A stretch of 64,000 nucleotides of DNA from Neisseria yangbaofengii (GTDB lineage Bacteria; Pseudomonadota; Gammaproteobacteria; Burkholderiales; Neisseriaceae), in contig NZ_CP062976.1 in the NCBI RefSeq assembly GCF_014898075.1, positions 2,108,001 through 2,172,000 on the forward strand. Direction: 5' to 3'. This document shows positions 24,343-33,873 of the stretch, in pieces. The position numbers were made by a program, and so were the translations under genes. Numbering within the stretch: position 1 is the stretch's first letter; each line of letters begins with the position of its first letter. A model generated the notes under the pieces. That model ran no database searches. It saw only the letters and a program-made list of their open reading frames with translations, and was not told where the DNA came from.

Positions 24343-25920
24343 ATGAGCGCACCTGCTTTAGGTTCGAATATTAAAAAAATCAATGCTATATTTGCTGCAT
24401 TACTCATCTGCTCGGTCGGCTGCTTTATCGTATGGGGCATAGGCTACACCAACGGCAACCATACCATGCTGTTCCTGCTGGCGACTTTGTTTGGAGTGTT
24501 CATGGCCTTCAACATCGGTGGTAACGACGTGGCCAACTCGTTCGGCACATCAGTCGGCGCCGGTACGCTGACCATCACGCAAGCCTTATTGGTGGCGGCG
24601 GTTTTTGAAGTCAGCGGCGCGGTGATTGCCGGCGGCGAAGTGACTTCAACCATCCGCAAGGGCATCATCGACTTAAAAGCAATGGATCTTGAGCCTATGC
24701 AGTTTGTGTACATCATGATGTCCGCCCTGCTCGCTTCGGCTTTGTGGCTGCTGTTTGCCACCAAAAAAGGCTGGCCGGTATCGACCACTCACTCAATTAT
24801 CGGAGGTATTGTCGGCAGCGGTTTGTGTTTGGGTTTCTTGGGCAGCGGCTCGGATGCCTTCTCACTGCTGCAATGGGATCGCTTGGCACAAATCGCCATT
24901 TCTTGGGTATTGTCGCCGTTGTTGGGCGGCTTGGTGTCTTATATGTTGTTTTCGCAAATCAAAAAATATGTGCTGGATTACAACACCGCTGCCGATGAGC
25001 GTTTGAAAGAAATCAAGCAAGAGAAAAAACGCTACAAAGAGCAACACCGCGAATCTTTCGAGCAATTGAGCGAACACGACAAAATCAAAGCCGCGTCCGC
25101 TATGGCGCGCGACGTGCAGATTTATGAAGACCCCGATTTAGACCCGAAAGAGCTGGAATCGGCTTACTATAAAGGTTTGCATGAAATCGATAGCCGTAAA
25201 AACAGCATCGATACCTACAAAGCGCTGCAATCTTGGGTACCGCTGATTGCATCTGCCGGCGCAATGACGATTGCTTCCATGTTGATTTTCAAAGGCTTGA
25301 AAAACCTGCACTCAGGCATCGGCACGGTGGGCAACTTCCTGATGATCGGCATGATTGGTGCGGCGGTGTGGATGGCGACCTTTATTTACGCCAAAACCTT
25401 GAAACGCAAAGATTTGGGGAAATCCACGTTCTTGATGTTCTCATGGATGCAGGTGTTCACCGCTGCCGGTTTCGCCTTCAGCCACGGTGCCAACGACATC
25501 GCCAATGCCATCGGCCCGTTTGCCGCGGTTATGGACATATTGCGCACCGGCGAAATCGGTTCCGAATCGCCTGTCCCTGCCGTCGCCATGCTCACATTCG
25601 GTATCGCCCTGATTGTCGGCCTGTGGTTTATCGGCAAAGAAGTGATTCAAACCGTCGGCACCGACTTGGCCGAAATGCACCCTGCTTCCGGCTTTACCGC
25701 CGAATTGGCCGCCGCTTCGGTGGTGATGGGCGCGTCGTTATTGGGCTTGCCGGTATCGAGCACGCATATTCTGGTCGGCTCAGTGTTGGGCATCGGCTTG
25801 GTAAACCGCGATGCCAACTGGGCACTGATGAAACCAATCGGCTTGGCTTGGGCCATCACCCTGCCTGCTGCCGCTATTCTCTCGGTAGTCTGCTTCTTGA
25901 TTTTGCGTAACGTGTTCTAA
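24343..25920 (+). CDS. pit: PiT-family inorganic phosphate transporter
   Basis: A 525-residue inner-membrane phosphate carrier. The two PiT signature repeats are present in inverted halves: [21 protein letters not shown] (about 53-73) and [16 protein letters not shown] near 385-400. The halves are separated by a charged cytoplasmic loop (about 215-290, many Lys/Glu). [13 protein letters not shown]-like ([15 protein letters not shown]) and [13 protein letters not shown] phrases mark the matching helices. AAGGA precedes the ATG. The Pho-box-like repeat upstream suggests induction by phosphate starvation, although low-affinity Pit carriers are often constitutive. A DUS terminator follows. Confidence 0.95.
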   Translation: MSAPALGSNIKKINAIFAALLICSVGCFIVWGIGYTNGNHTMLFLLATLFGVFMAFNIGGNDVANSFGTSVGAGTLTITQALLVAAVFEVSGAVIAGGEVTSTIRKGIIDLKAMDLEPMQFVYIMMSALLASALWLLFATKKGWPVSTTHSIIGGIVGSGLCLGFLGSGSDAFSLLQWDRLAQIAISWVLSPLLGGLVSYMLFSQIKKYVLDYNTAADERLKEIKQEKKRYKEQHRESFEQLSEHDKIKAASAMARDVQIYEDPDLDPKELESAYYKGLHEIDSRKNSIDTYKALQSWVPLIASAGAMTIASMLIFKGLKNLHSGIGTVGNFLMIGMIGAAVWMATFIYAKTLKRKDLGKSTFLMFSWMQVFTAAGFAFSHGANDIANAIGPFAAVMDILRTGEIGSESPVPAVAMLTFGIALIVGLWFIGKEVIQTVGTDLAEMHPASGFTAELAAASVVMGASLLGLPVSSTHILVGSVLGIGLVNRDANWALMKPIGLAWAITLPAAAILSVVCFLILRNVF

Positions 25921-25936
25921 AGCAGAATAAACAATC

Positions 25937-25973
25937 AATGCCGTCTGAAAGGATTTTCAGACGGCATTTTTTT
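25937..25973. terminator. AT-type DUS hairpin after pit
   Basis: AATGCCGTCTGAAA and TTTTCAGACGGCATT with a T run. This is the AT dialect, as in pathogenic Neisseria. Confidence 0.85.
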
Positions 25974-26067
25974 AACTCGTAGAATGGGTATCAACCCATC
26001 ATTCCCAGATACTGCTTTTTTATCACTATCCATACTTTAAAATGACGGTTCACACCCTGCATAAAAC

Positions 26068-26107
26068 AAGGCCGTCTGAAACCCAATCGGGTTTCAGACG
26101 GCCTTGT
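26068..26107. terminator. DUS hairpin after purH
   Basis: AAGGCCGTCTGAAACCC and GGGTTTCAGACGGCCTT, 17-bp arms, beyond the purH stop on the minus strand. Confidence 0.85.
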
Positions 26108-26123
26108 TTGGCTTCACATCACA

Positions 26124-27704
26124 TTAATGACGGAAATGACGTACGCCGGTAATCACCATTGCGATGCCGTGTTCGTCGGCAGCGGCGAACACTTCTTCAT
26201 CGCGCATAGAGCCGCCCGGCTGGATAATCGCTTTGATGCCTTGTTCGGCAATCACGTCGATGCCGTCGCGGAACGGGAAGAAGGCATCCGATGCCGCGCA
26301 TGCGCCGTTTAATTCCAGATTTGCGTCTTGGGCTTTACGGGCGGCTATGCGGGTTGAATCCACGCGGCTCATTTGGCCGGCACCGATACCGTAGGTCTGG
26401 CCGCCTTTACCGAACACGATGGCATTCGATTTCACAAATTTGGCCACGTTCCAGACAAACAACAAATCGTTGAGTTCCTGCCCGGTCGGCCGGCGTTTGG
26501 TCACCACTTTCAAATCGGCTGCGGTGAGTTTGCGGATATCGGGCGTTTGCACCAATAAGCCGCCGCCAACGCGTTTAAGCTCGAATTGGTTCGCGCCTTC
26601 CTCCAACGGCACTTCCAGCACGCGCACGTTTTTCTTGGCAGCAACGATTTCCAAAGCCTCATCGGTAAACGCAGGCGCCATCAATACTTCCATAAATTGG
26701 TTGTCGGTGATTTGTTTCGCCGTGGCGCCGTCCACTTCGCGGTTGAAGGCAATGATGCCGCCAAACGCGCTGGTGGTGTCGGTGGCATAGGCCAAGCGAT
26801 AGGCATCCAAGGTGTCGGCGGCCACGGCCACGCCGCACGGATTGGCGTGTTTCACAATCACGCAGGCCGGTTGGTCGAAGGATTTCACGGCTTCCCATGC
26901 GGCATCGGAATCGGCGATGTTGTTATACGATAATTCTTTACCCTGCAATTGGCGGTAGGCGCTCAAACTGCCGGCAGCCGGATACAGGTCGCGGTAGAAC
27001 GCGGCTTTTTGGTGCGGGTTTTCGCCGTAGCGCATGTCCTGCACTTTAATCCAGCTTTGGTTGAACCGGTCCGGGAAGTCGCCCGCTTCCGGCTCGCCGC
27101 TCAATTTGTCGTCTGCCAAGCCGGTCAGATAGTTGGAAATCATACCGTCGTATTGCGCAGTATGGCTGAAGGCTTTGCGCGACAGGTTGAAACGGGTTTT
27201 GTCGCTCAATGCGCCGCCGTTGCTTTCCAATTCGACGGCAATATCGGCAAAATCGGCCGTATCGGTGACGATGGCAACGTGTTTCCAGTTTTTCGCCGCA
27301 GAACGCACCATGGTCGGGCCGCCGATGTCGATGTTTTCAACCGCATCCTCCAACGTACAATCCGGCTTGGCGATGGTGGCGGCAAACGGATACAGGTTCA
27401 CGCACACCAAATCGATGTTGCCGATGCCGTGTTCTTCCATTTTGGCGACATGCTCAGGCAAATCGCGGCGACCCAAAATACCGCCGTGAATTTTCGGATG
27501 CAGTGTTTTCACACGGCCGTCGAGCATTTCGGGAAAGCCGGTGTAATCGGCCACTTCAATAACGGGAACACCGGCATCTGCCAATAATTTCGCAGTACCG
27601 CCGGTGGACAAGATTTCCACGCCCAGTCGGGTTAAGGTTTGGGCAAATTCAACCACGCCGGTTTTGTCGGACAGGCTGATAAGGGCACGTTTTACGGTTG
27701 CCAT
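26124..27704 (-). CDS. purH: Bifunctional AICAR transformylase/IMP cyclohydrolase
   Basis: A 526-residue enzyme catalysing the last two steps of IMP synthesis. The N-terminal cyclohydrolase part begins with [16 protein letters not shown] and contains [12 protein letters not shown] and [13 protein letters not shown]. The C-terminal transformylase part contains [25 protein letters not shown]-like sequence ([13 protein letters not shown]) and [16 protein letters not shown]. The start is the ATG at 27704 (MATVKRALI), with AAAGGA upstream; the frame continues to 27767 without support. It is a single gene with a DUS in its leader (about 27738) and a DUS terminator. Confidence 0.96.
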   Translation of the reverse strand: MATVKRALISLSDKTGVVEFAQTLTRLGVEILSTGGTAKLLADAGVPVIEVADYTGFPEMLDGRVKTLHPKIHGGILGRRDLPEHVAKMEEHGIGNIDLVCVNLYPFAATIAKPDCTLEDAVENIDIGGPTMVRSAAKNWKHVAIVTDTADFADIAVELESNGGALSDKTRFNLSRKAFSHTAQYDGMISNYLTGLADDKLSGEPEAGDFPDRFNQSWIKVQDMRYGENPHQKAAFYRDLYPAAGSLSAYRQLQGKELSYNNIADSDAAWEAVKSFDQPACVIVKHANPCGVAVAADTLDAYRLAYATDTTSAFGGIIAFNREVDGATAKQITDNQFMEVLMAPAFTDEALEIVAAKKNVRVLEVPLEEGANQFELKRVGGGLLVQTPDIRKLTAADLKVVTKRRPTGQELNDLLFVWNVAKFVKSNAIVFGKGGQTYGIGAGQMSRVDSTRIAARKAQDANLELNGACAASDAFFPFRDGIDVIAEQGIKAIIQPGGSMRDEEVFAAADEHGIAMVITGVRHFRH

Positions 27705-27822
27705 TCGGATTCCTTTTTGAGTTGGGTTAATTGAAGAGGCCGTCTGAAATGCGCTGCAACGGCGCAAATCGGGAAAGCCGTATTATCGCCTATTTTACGT
27801 TTTTTTGCAGTATCGGCAGCGC

Positions 27823-28702
27823 TATAGTCAATCCCACAAATTTAAATAACACTCCTAAACAACTCATCCACAGACACCACCCCAAGTTTTCTCCGTCTCG
27901 CCTTTAACCAAGCCCATTTCTTTTCGATGGGATTCAGGTCGGGGCTGTAAGGCGGCATCCATAGGACGGTATGCCCCTTTTCCTTCAGCAAGGCTTCTGC
28001 CTTACCCTTATGAAACGCCGCATTGTCCATCACCACCACACTCTCGGGCGGCAGTTGCGGGATCAGTAACTGTTCTATCCAAGTGTCGAATATCCTGCTG
28101 TTGATGGAACAGTCAAACAAACCAACCGCAAACAGTTGATTATCATACAGCGCACCGATGGCATTAGTCTGATTACGTCCCTGCCAGTCATGGGTATCAA
28201 TACACCGTCTGCCTTTTGGGGCATAACCGTAAGGACGGTGGACGGAAGCTCTGAATCCGCTTTCGTCCAGCCAAACAATCGGACGCTCTTTCAGTTGGAA
28301 ACGGTGTCTGAGTCTGATAAAGCGTTTTCTGAGCTGAACATCTGCTTTGGGGTGTTTATTGGTCTTTTTTTCGGCTGATTCCGTATCTTTTCAATGCCTG
28401 GTGGATGCCGTTGGTCGAACAGTTGAGCCGTTGTGCCCGTTCGTAGCAATAGGCATCGGGGTATTGTTCGACGTCTCTAAGCAGTGCTTCTTTGGTAATT
28501 TTGAGGGGTTTTCTGTCTTTGGGATAGCCTTTGGGAATGGGATTCTTTTTCCATTTGAACACGGTATCGCTGCCGATGCCGAGCTCTTTGGCTACTTGAC
28601 GGATGGAGAGGCCTTGGGCGAGTTTGGCTAAGGCGAGCTGGCGGAAGTCTGTTGAATAGGTCATGGGGGAGATTGTAATTTATATTAGGGGGATTGACTA
28701 TA
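27823..28702 (-). mobile_element. IS630-family insertion sequence
   Basis: An 880-bp element with inverted ends TAGTCAATCC / GGATTGACTA, each preceded or followed by TA, as expected for IS630/Tc1 elements that duplicate TA. It carries one transposase on the minus strand, split by a frame change. Confidence 0.85.
27842..28664 (-). CDS. IS630-family transposase, two frames joined at an A7 run
   Basis: The first frame (28664 to 28356, 102 residues, MTYSTDFRQLALAKLAQGLSI) is the helix-turn-helix part. The second, continuing to 27842, is the DDE domain: IVWLDESGF, VVVMDNAAFHKG and PPYSPDLNPIE hold the three catalytic acids. The frames meet at seven adenines (28366-28372). The downstream frame is +1 relative to the first; one A fewer (or two more) would join them. 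This could be transcript slippage that makes the full enzyme, or a frameshift mutation. Joined length would be about 273 residues, normal for the family. Confidence 0.75.
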
Positions 28703-28781
28703 TTTTTTGTGGGAATTGTAAACAATCCGCTGAAGATGACAAACAAAAGGCCGTCTGAAAACCATGTTTTCAAACGGCAGG

Positions 28782-28850
28782 AGACCTTTGAAAAACCCGG
28801 ATTTGAGCGCAGCTTGAAGTGAAGGCGGCACAGAAAGCGCAGACATAGCC
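28782..28850. repeat. Degenerate MITE copy
   Basis: Begins GAGACCTTTGAAAAA, like the end of the element at 62366-62504, and shares the CAGAAAGCGCAGACAT phrase with it in reverse orientation. The far end is not recognisable. It follows an imperfect DUS pair at about 28748-28780. Confidence 0.5.
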
Positions 28851-29042
28851 CTGCAATCAGCAGACGCATCTGCACCATCAAGGCAGGCTCCGGTATCACA
28901 TAAGCATATTTGGCAGCAACAAACGGACTACCCTATTCCTTCAGGCCATCTTTTGATAAACAGGCCGTCTGAAAATGACATGAGTGTGAACTGCACCCCA
29001 AAAGTTGGACACCCCTCCAACTTTAAAAGGTGCAGTTTTCTT

Positions 29043-29390
29043 ATGTCCAAATATAACCTACACTTCAAATACCGAGCCGTACTCCATTATCACCAAGTGC
29101 ACAGCCAACAGCGCACCGCAGAGCACTTCAACCTCTCGCGCACCCACCTGCGCCGTTGGATAGCCGCCTATCGGCAAGGCGGTATCGCCGCACTTCAACA
29201 CCCGCAGGCTACGTTTATGAAGACCAAACGCAAAAACCCGTTTATCGCCGACAAACCCGACCACGAAAAAAACCAGGCGGAACTGATTGAAGAGTTACGT
29301 TACATGAGGGCGGAGAACGACTACCTAAAGCACATGAAAGCCCTCAACGAAAAGAACGCCGCCAAAGCTGCGAAACCGTTCAAACGTTGA
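29043..29390 (+). CDS. IS3-family transposase orfA
   Basis: A 115-residue helix-turn-helix protein (MSKYNLHFKYRAVLHYHQ... HFNLSRTHLRRWIAAY) with a C-terminal coiled stretch (ELIEELRYMRAENDYLKHMKAL, leucine-zipper-like). It recognises the element ends. The ATG at 29043 gives the natural family start; the frame extends upstream into the inverted end. It overlaps orfB by four bases, and orfB is in the -1 frame, as expected for fusion by programmed frameshift. Confidence 0.88.
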   Translation: MSKYNLHFKYRAVLHYHQVHSQQRTAEHFNLSRTHLRRWIAAYRQGGIAALQHPQATFMKTKRKNPFIADKPDHEKNQAELIEELRYMRAENDYLKHMKALNEKNAAKAAKPFKR

Positions 29391-30187
29391 GAGCGAAGCA
29401 CCCGCTGAAATATCTGCTGCACAGTGCCGGCATTCCCAAAAGCAGCTTTCATTACCATATCGGCAAAGCCGATCCCGATGCGGCGGCCAAAACCGCAGTA
29501 AGTGAAGTCTATCGCCGACACAAAGGCCGCTACGGTCATCGGCGGATTGCCGCCGTATTGTCGTGGAACAAAAAGAAAGTGCAGCGCATTATGGGTTTGT
29601 TGGGACTGAAAGCCAAAGTCCGCAGCAAAAAAGCCTACCGTCCGCAGGTAATAGGAGAGGCTTCGGATAATATTCTTAATCGTGAATTTACTGCCGGCAA
29701 ACCGGCAGACAAATGGCTGACCGATGTGACGGAGTTCAAATGCACAGACGGGAAGCTGTACTTATCGCCGATATCGGATGTGTTTAATCGGGAGATTGTG
29801 GCCTATTCTTTAAGCCGCAGAGCAAACAGTAAACTGGTGGCGCAAATGTTGGATAAAGCATTTGGCCGTCTGAAAGGCCAAACGCCGCTGCTGCATTCCG
29901 ACCGGGGTGTGCTTTACCGCACCGGGGCTTATCGGGCGAAACTGGCTGAGAAAGGAATGGTGCAAAGCATGTCGCGTAAAGGAAATTGCTGGGACAATGC
30001 GCCGATGGAGCGTTTCTTCGGTACATTAAAAGAAGAGAGCTTCTATCAGGAAGGTGCGTTGTCGGTGGCAGAGCTGACAGAGGTAATAGATGATTACATA
30101 CGTTACTACAATCATGAGCGGATTAGTTTAAACTTAAAAAAGCTGAGTCCTGTCGGCTACAGAACCCAGCTTGAAAAGGCTGTTTGA
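29387..30187 (+). CDS. IS3-family transposase orfB (DDE integrase domain)
   Basis: The catalytic part, 266 residues from a TTG at 29387. It has HKGRYGHRRIAAVL (HTH_21 region), then the DDE acids in WLTDVTEFK, LHSDRGVLY and DNAPMERFFGTLKEE, and YNHERISLNLKKLSPVGYR at the end. All three acids and the full length are present, so the element is probably active or recently active. Normal expression would be as an OrfAB fusion. Confidence 0.9.
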   Translation: MRAKHPLKYLLHSAGIPKSSFHYHIGKADPDAAAKTAVSEVYRRHKGRYGHRRIAAVLSWNKKKVQRIMGLLGLKAKVRSKKAYRPQVIGEASDNILNREFTAGKPADKWLTDVTEFKCTDGKLYLSPISDVFNREIVAYSLSRRANSKLVAQMLDKAFGRLKGQTPLLHSDRGVLYRTGAYRAKLAEKGMVQSMSRKGNCWDNAPMERFFGTLKEESFYQEGALSVAELTEVIDDYIRYYNHERISLNLKKLSPVGYRTQLEKAV

Positions 30188-30267
30188 GAAAGATTCTTAA
30201 CTTGTCCAAGTATTGGGGGGCAGTTCAAACGTTTCAGACGGCCTCTTTTTCTCTAATCAGGCAATGA

Positions 30268-32325
30268 TTAGAAGCGGTAGTTTACACCCAAAGTAAATTC
30301 ACGGCCACGTTCGTAGAACGGTGTGCGTGCCACGCCGTTGGCGAAGCGTTGGCTGTGGCTGCGGTATTTTTTATCCAAGATATTGTTTACCGCAAAATTC
30401 ACGTTGAAATTGTCTTTGCCGTTCGGCTGCCAGTTGGCATACACATCATGCACGCCATAGCCTGCTTTGTAGGTCGGTACATCAGCCTGCTTGGTTTTGC
30501 GTGCTACGTCATAGAACTTAACCTTCTGAACGTAGCGGCCGCGCCAGCCGATTTCCAATTTCGGATGATCAAATTGATAAGACAAACCGGTCAGCCATTG
30601 GCGGCCCATATTGCGGAAGGTAAACGAGCTTTCATGAATATTAGATTCAATCGGTTTTTCACCGTAATATACATCGCCGCTGATACGTGGTTTCACATAA
30701 GACACGCCCAAACGTGCAGTCAGGCCGCCGTAGCGGTATTTGGTATCAAACTCATAACCCCAAGTTTTCAGCTTGCCGCCGTTGTAGATACGTCCCTGTT
30801 TATTTTCGCCAAATCCCCATTTATAAACAACCAAATCTTTGATGTTTTGATGGAACACGCTGCCGCTGACACTTAGATTATCGTCATTCCAACGCAGGCC
30901 CAATTCGGCACGGCGGGCGGTTTCGGCTTTCAGTTTCGGATCGACTTTACTGTAGAAACCGGCAACATTATTAGACAGCAAGGCTTCGTTCAATCGTGGT
31001 GAACGGCTGGCTTGGTTTAAGGTTGCCAACAGGCTCAGATTTTGATTGATATCCCAAATCAAGCCCAAGCTCGGATTGACTTGACCGTCTTTGGCGGTTT
31101 CACCGCTGGCTGCGTGGAAATTGAAATGGTCGTAACGCAGGCCGGTGGTCAGCGTTACCGGATCAAAGCGCCAAATGCCCTCTACGTAAACACCGGTATC
31201 GGTTTTTTTCTCAGGAAAAGCTTGGCTGAAAAAACCCGGTGGCAATTCTTTAGCATTGCTTTTATCAGACGGCTGGGTCGTTTCCCGACGGAAATTGACA
31301 CCATATTTCACGCTGTGGCTGCCAATGTCGCTGGTAAAATCAAGATTGGCACCTCGGGCAGTTGCCGTTGTCAGCTCCAGCGGATATTTTTTACGGTCTT
31401 CAGTTGAATATTTTTCGCCACCTTTAGGCGGTTTGTAATCGTGGGTTTTGATTTGGAATACATTGGCATCCAATTTGCTGACAAAGCCCAAATTGCGGCC
31501 GTGATATTCCAAGTTGGCAGTGTTTTCACGTTGTCCGGTGTTTTCATACGAGCCGTAATCATCAGTCAGAAATTCCGCTTTGTTGCTGCGGTCGCCCTCT
31601 TGACGTTCTTGACGCAAACTCAGCCGCACGCCGTGGTCTTGGTTGAAATCATAGCCGATTTTCGCCAGATAGCTGCGCTGTTCCAATTCACTGCCGTTAT
31701 TCAGACGGCCTTTACCGTCTTTATAGGTTTCATTGTTTAGGAAATTGGCGGCAACCAAAGCATCAAAACCATTCGCATAAGTATAGGCAGCCACACCGCC
31801 GTTGTTACCTTTGTTGCTGCTCAAGCCCGCGGACACCCGCACGCCGTAAGGTTTACCGTCCACCAGCAAATCTTTCGCATCAACTGTGGTCGCTTTAATC
31901 GTACCGCCGACAGCGCCGATACCGGCTGAAGCCGAACCGGTACCTTTTTCTACGTTAATGCTTTTGAGCAGAGCCGGATCGAGCATAAAGCGGCTTTGGT
32001 GGTGGAAGATTTTGGTGCTTTGGCTGGTGCCGTCCACGTCCAAATTAATCCCGTCTTCACCCACCGCACGAATGCTGTAAAACTGCGAAACGCCGGTACC
32101 GCCGCCAACGCCCATACCGATTTGGTCTTTCATTACCTCTTTCAAATCAGTGGCATGTTCACGATCGATTTGGCTGCGGGTAACACGGGTCGGCACTGCG
32201 GTCGATGAAGCCTTGACCACCACTTCGTCAAGATTGACCGTTTGTTCTTCCGCATGGGCAAAACCCGCAGACAACGCCAGCGTCAGCATACTCAGGCGGA
32301 AGCCTAATGAATTAGAGAATGTCAT
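30268..32325 (-). CDS. TonB-dependent outer-membrane receptor, FetA/FrpB-like
   Basis: A 685-residue receptor for an iron source, probably a siderophore. A 25-residue signal peptide ends in FAHA; NLDEVVVKAS is a TonB-box-like start. The plug domain follows (ATDLKEVMKDQIGMGVGGG..., SRFMLDPALLKSINVEKGTGSASAGIGAVGG), then a 22-strand barrel ending in an aromatic residue (GVNYRF). The plug and the barrel end (NILDKKYRSHSQRFANG) are clearly akin to Neisseria FetA. A Fur-box-like site lies upstream. No periplasmic-binding or ABC genes follow. The DUS terminator expected after it is split by the IS3 element. Confidence 0.92.
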   Translation of the reverse strand: MTFSNSLGFRLSMLTLALSAGFAHAEEQTVNLDEVVVKASSTAVPTRVTRSQIDREHATDLKEVMKDQIGMGVGGGTGVSQFYSIRAVGEDGINLDVDGTSQSTKIFHHQSRFMLDPALLKSINVEKGTGSASAGIGAVGGTIKATTVDAKDLLVDGKPYGVRVSAGLSSNKGNNGGVAAYTYANGFDALVAANFLNNETYKDGKGRLNNGSELEQRSYLAKIGYDFNQDHGVRLSLRQERQEGDRSNKAEFLTDDYGSYENTGQRENTANLEYHGRNLGFVSKLDANVFQIKTHDYKPPKGGEKYSTEDRKKYPLELTTATARGANLDFTSDIGSHSVKYGVNFRRETTQPSDKSNAKELPPGFFSQAFPEKKTDTGVYVEGIWRFDPVTLTTGLRYDHFNFHAASGETAKDGQVNPSLGLIWDINQNLSLLATLNQASRSPRLNEALLSNNVAGFYSKVDPKLKAETARRAELGLRWNDDNLSVSGSVFHQNIKDLVVYKWGFGENKQGRIYNGGKLKTWGYEFDTKYRYGGLTARLGVSYVKPRISGDVYYGEKPIESNIHESSFTFRNMGRQWLTGLSYQFDHPKLEIGWRGRYVQKVKFYDVARKTKQADVPTYKAGYGVHDVYANWQPNGKDNFNVNFAVNNILDKKYRSHSQRFANGVARTPFYERGREFTLGVNYRF

Positions 32326-32425
32326 GTTTTCGTTTCCCTCTTAAATTTAGTTGGTTTATGTAGAAAGTTTGTTTATTCCGTGCAATAAAATGTAAACAAA
32401 CTGTAAGAAGATTGCATTATAAACA

Positions 32426-32449
32426 GATATAAGAATTGCTATCAATATT
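32426..32449 (-). promoter_or_regulatory. Fur-box-like site upstream of the TonB receptor
   Basis: On the minus strand it reads AATATTGATAGCAATTCTTAT..., close to the Fur consensus GATAATGATAATCATTATC, about 100 bases before the start codon in AT-rich sequence. No homopolymeric C tract is present, unlike phase-variable fetA promoters. Confidence 0.55.
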
Positions 32450-32539
32450 ATTTGATAAGTAAAATCATTTTTAAAATTATTTGTTTCGTTTTTGCAATAG
32501 TGAGTGAACGAGAAAATATTTTGGCTTGGGCAAACAGTA

Positions 32540-32570
32540 AGCCGTCTGAAAAACAGTTTTTCAGACGACC
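32540..32570. terminator. Mixed-dialect DUS hairpin
   Basis: AGCCGTCTGAAAAAC and TTTTTCAGACGAC: one arm is GCCGTCTGAA and the other GTCGTCTGAA. It lies nine bases past the methyltransferase stop. Confidence 0.7.
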
Positions 32571-32578
32571 CCTGCATC

Positions 32579-33406
32579 TCAATACGATGGAAACCGTATC
32601 CTCATCAAGAGCATATCCAGCTTGCGCCTTCCCCACGCGGTGGCATACAAAAAGCGCAAATACCACGGATAACGGGATTTGCAGATGCTGCTTAAATCTG
32701 CTTTTTCGATGATTTCTGCATCCGGCATTAGCCGGCGGATGCCGTCTGTTCCGTCCGCTGCCCAGCGAAACGCGGGCGGCTTGTCCATTTTACCGAGTGC
32801 GTCGTGGTGTTTGGACTGTCCGATATAGGCTTTGGGAATGGTGTCGATGGCAAACTGGACATTCGGCAGGCAGCGGGCGGTCCGTTTGAAGAAATCCTGC
32901 ACCTGTGTTTCCTCAAAATACATCAACACGCCTTCGATAACGAGCAGCACGGGTTTGCCGTGCGCGGCGACAGTGTGCATCCATGCTTCATCAAACATGG
33001 ACGCACCCAAATAATGGTTGCCCGACTCCGGCAGCAGCATACGCCGTACTTCAATCACTTCGGGCAAATCCAAATCATACCAAGCGGTAATGCGCGGTCT
33101 GTCCAAGCGTTCGTAACGTGCATCCAACCCTGCGCCGACTTGCACGACGACGGCATCGGGATATTCGGCGATAAAATGCCGAACCATATCGTCCAGCAGT
33201 TTTGCCCGCCCGCAACAACCGACCTGCGTTGCTTTGGCTTTGGCGAACTTGTTGAAATCGTAATCGATTCTGTCCAACATCCGCACGGCTTCGCTGTCAA
33301 GCAAAAGCGGCCGCGCCCTGCTTTGCTCCGCAGCCTTTGCCCACAGGGGTATCAGCATGGTGCTGGAAAGTGCGGAAACGGTTTCGGGAGAGATTTTTAC
33401 AGACAT
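32579..33406 (-). CDS. Class I SAM-dependent methyltransferase, LCMT-like
   Basis: A 275-residue methyltransferase. The SAM-binding motif VVQVGAGLDARYERL (about 87-101) and LLVIEGVLMYF (about 151-161) are typical of the leucine carboxyl methyltransferase / TcmP O-methyltransferase family. It has no membrane segment. The promoter holds a Fur-box-like site (33426-33443) overlapping the leader, and the gene follows a FetA-like receptor, so a role in iron or siderophore metabolism is plausible but unproven. Base composition and flanking mixed DUS types suggest import from another Neisseria. The substrate is unknown. Confidence 0.82.
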   Translation of the reverse strand: MSVKISPETVSALSSTMLIPLWAKAAEQSRARPLLLDSEAVRMLDRIDYDFNKFAKAKATQVGCCGRAKLLDDMVRHFIAEYPDAVVVQVGAGLDARYERLDRPRITAWYDLDLPEVIEVRRMLLPESGNHYLGASMFDEAWMHTVAAHGKPVLLVIEGVLMYFEETQVQDFFKRTARCLPNVQFAIDTIPKAYIGQSKHHDALGKMDKPPAFRWAADGTDGIRRLMPDAEIIEKADLSSICKSRYPWYLRFLYATAWGRRKLDMLLMRIRFPSY

Positions 33407-33425
33407 GGCAACCTCATATGAAAAA

Positions 33426-33443
33426 GATTCTTATTCGAATCAT
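33426..33443. promoter_or_regulatory. Fur-box-like palindrome before the methyltransferase gene
   Basis: GATTCTTATTCGAATCAT matches the Fur pattern (ATGATTCGAATAAGAATC on the minus strand) with dyad symmetry, about 20-37 bases before the ATG. Confidence 0.6.
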
Positions 33444-33474
33444 ACTCCTGCACGATAAGCCTGCCAAGTTGCAC

Positions 33475-33509
33475 AAAGGTCGTCTGAAACTGGTTTCAGA
33501 CGGCCTTTG
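33475..33509. terminator. Mixed-dialect DUS hairpin after the murG remnant
   Basis: AAAGGTCGTCTGAAAC and GTTTCAGACGGCCTTT: again one GTCGTCTGAA arm and one GCCGTCTGAA arm. Confidence 0.75.
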
Positions 33510-33518
33510 TGTCTTTTG

Positions 33519-33873
33519 TTATGCCGTACATGCGATTGCGGCTTCCGCCACATCGTCCGCACTGCGGGGCAAAGCCAATGTACGGGCGTTTTCCGCCCAC
33601 TCCAGACATTTTCTGCGGTTTAATCCGCCCAATATTTCGGCAAATTTTTCCGCTGTCAGCTGGGTTTGCGGCAACAGCAGCCCCGCCTCTGCCTGCACCA
33701 TAAACCGCGCGTTGGCGGTTTGATGGTCATCGACGGCGTGAGGATACGGCACCAGCAGCGCACCCAGCTCCGCCGCCGTCAATTCGGAAATCGTCAGCGC
33801 ACCGGCGCGGCAAATCACTAAATCGGCTTCGCGGTAGGCGGATACCATGTCGGTGATAAATTCCACACACTTC
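33519..33873 (-). pseudogene. murG: murG 3' fragment (N-terminal two thirds missing)
   Basis: The frame encodes about 117 residues of the C-terminal UDP-GlcNAc-binding domain of MurG: ADLVICRAGALTISELTAAE, LVPYPHAVDDHQTANARFM and LLLPQTQLTAEKFAEIL. Full MurG is about 355 residues, so some 240 N-terminal residues are missing, including the lipid-facing domain. It ends abruptly where IS30 transposase sequence begins on the opposite strand, near 33870. It lies outside any cell-division cluster, so an intact murG is expected elsewhere. The fragment was probably carried in with neighbouring DNA. It cannot encode a working enzyme. Confidence 0.88.

Larger units (their letters stand above)
28987..30227 (+). 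mobile_element. IS3-family (IS150 group) insertion sequence
   Basis: A 1241-bp element with imperfect 25-bp inverted ends: TGAACTGCACCCCAAAAGTT on the left and the reverse of TATTGGGGGGCAGTTCA on the right. It contains overlapping orfA and orfB. Half a DUS pair lies on each side (about 28962 and 30231), so it has inserted into the loop of a DUS hairpin. Confidence 0.9.

Noticed and set aside
28075-28278. A 67-codon minus-strand frame inside the IS630 element
   Set aside because: It is the wrong frame through the middle of the transposase; the true frame there encodes LDESGF and links to the DDE end.
32326-32450. Phase-variable homopolymer tract in the FetA-like promoter
   Set aside because: No run of C or G of useful length is present upstream of the receptor.
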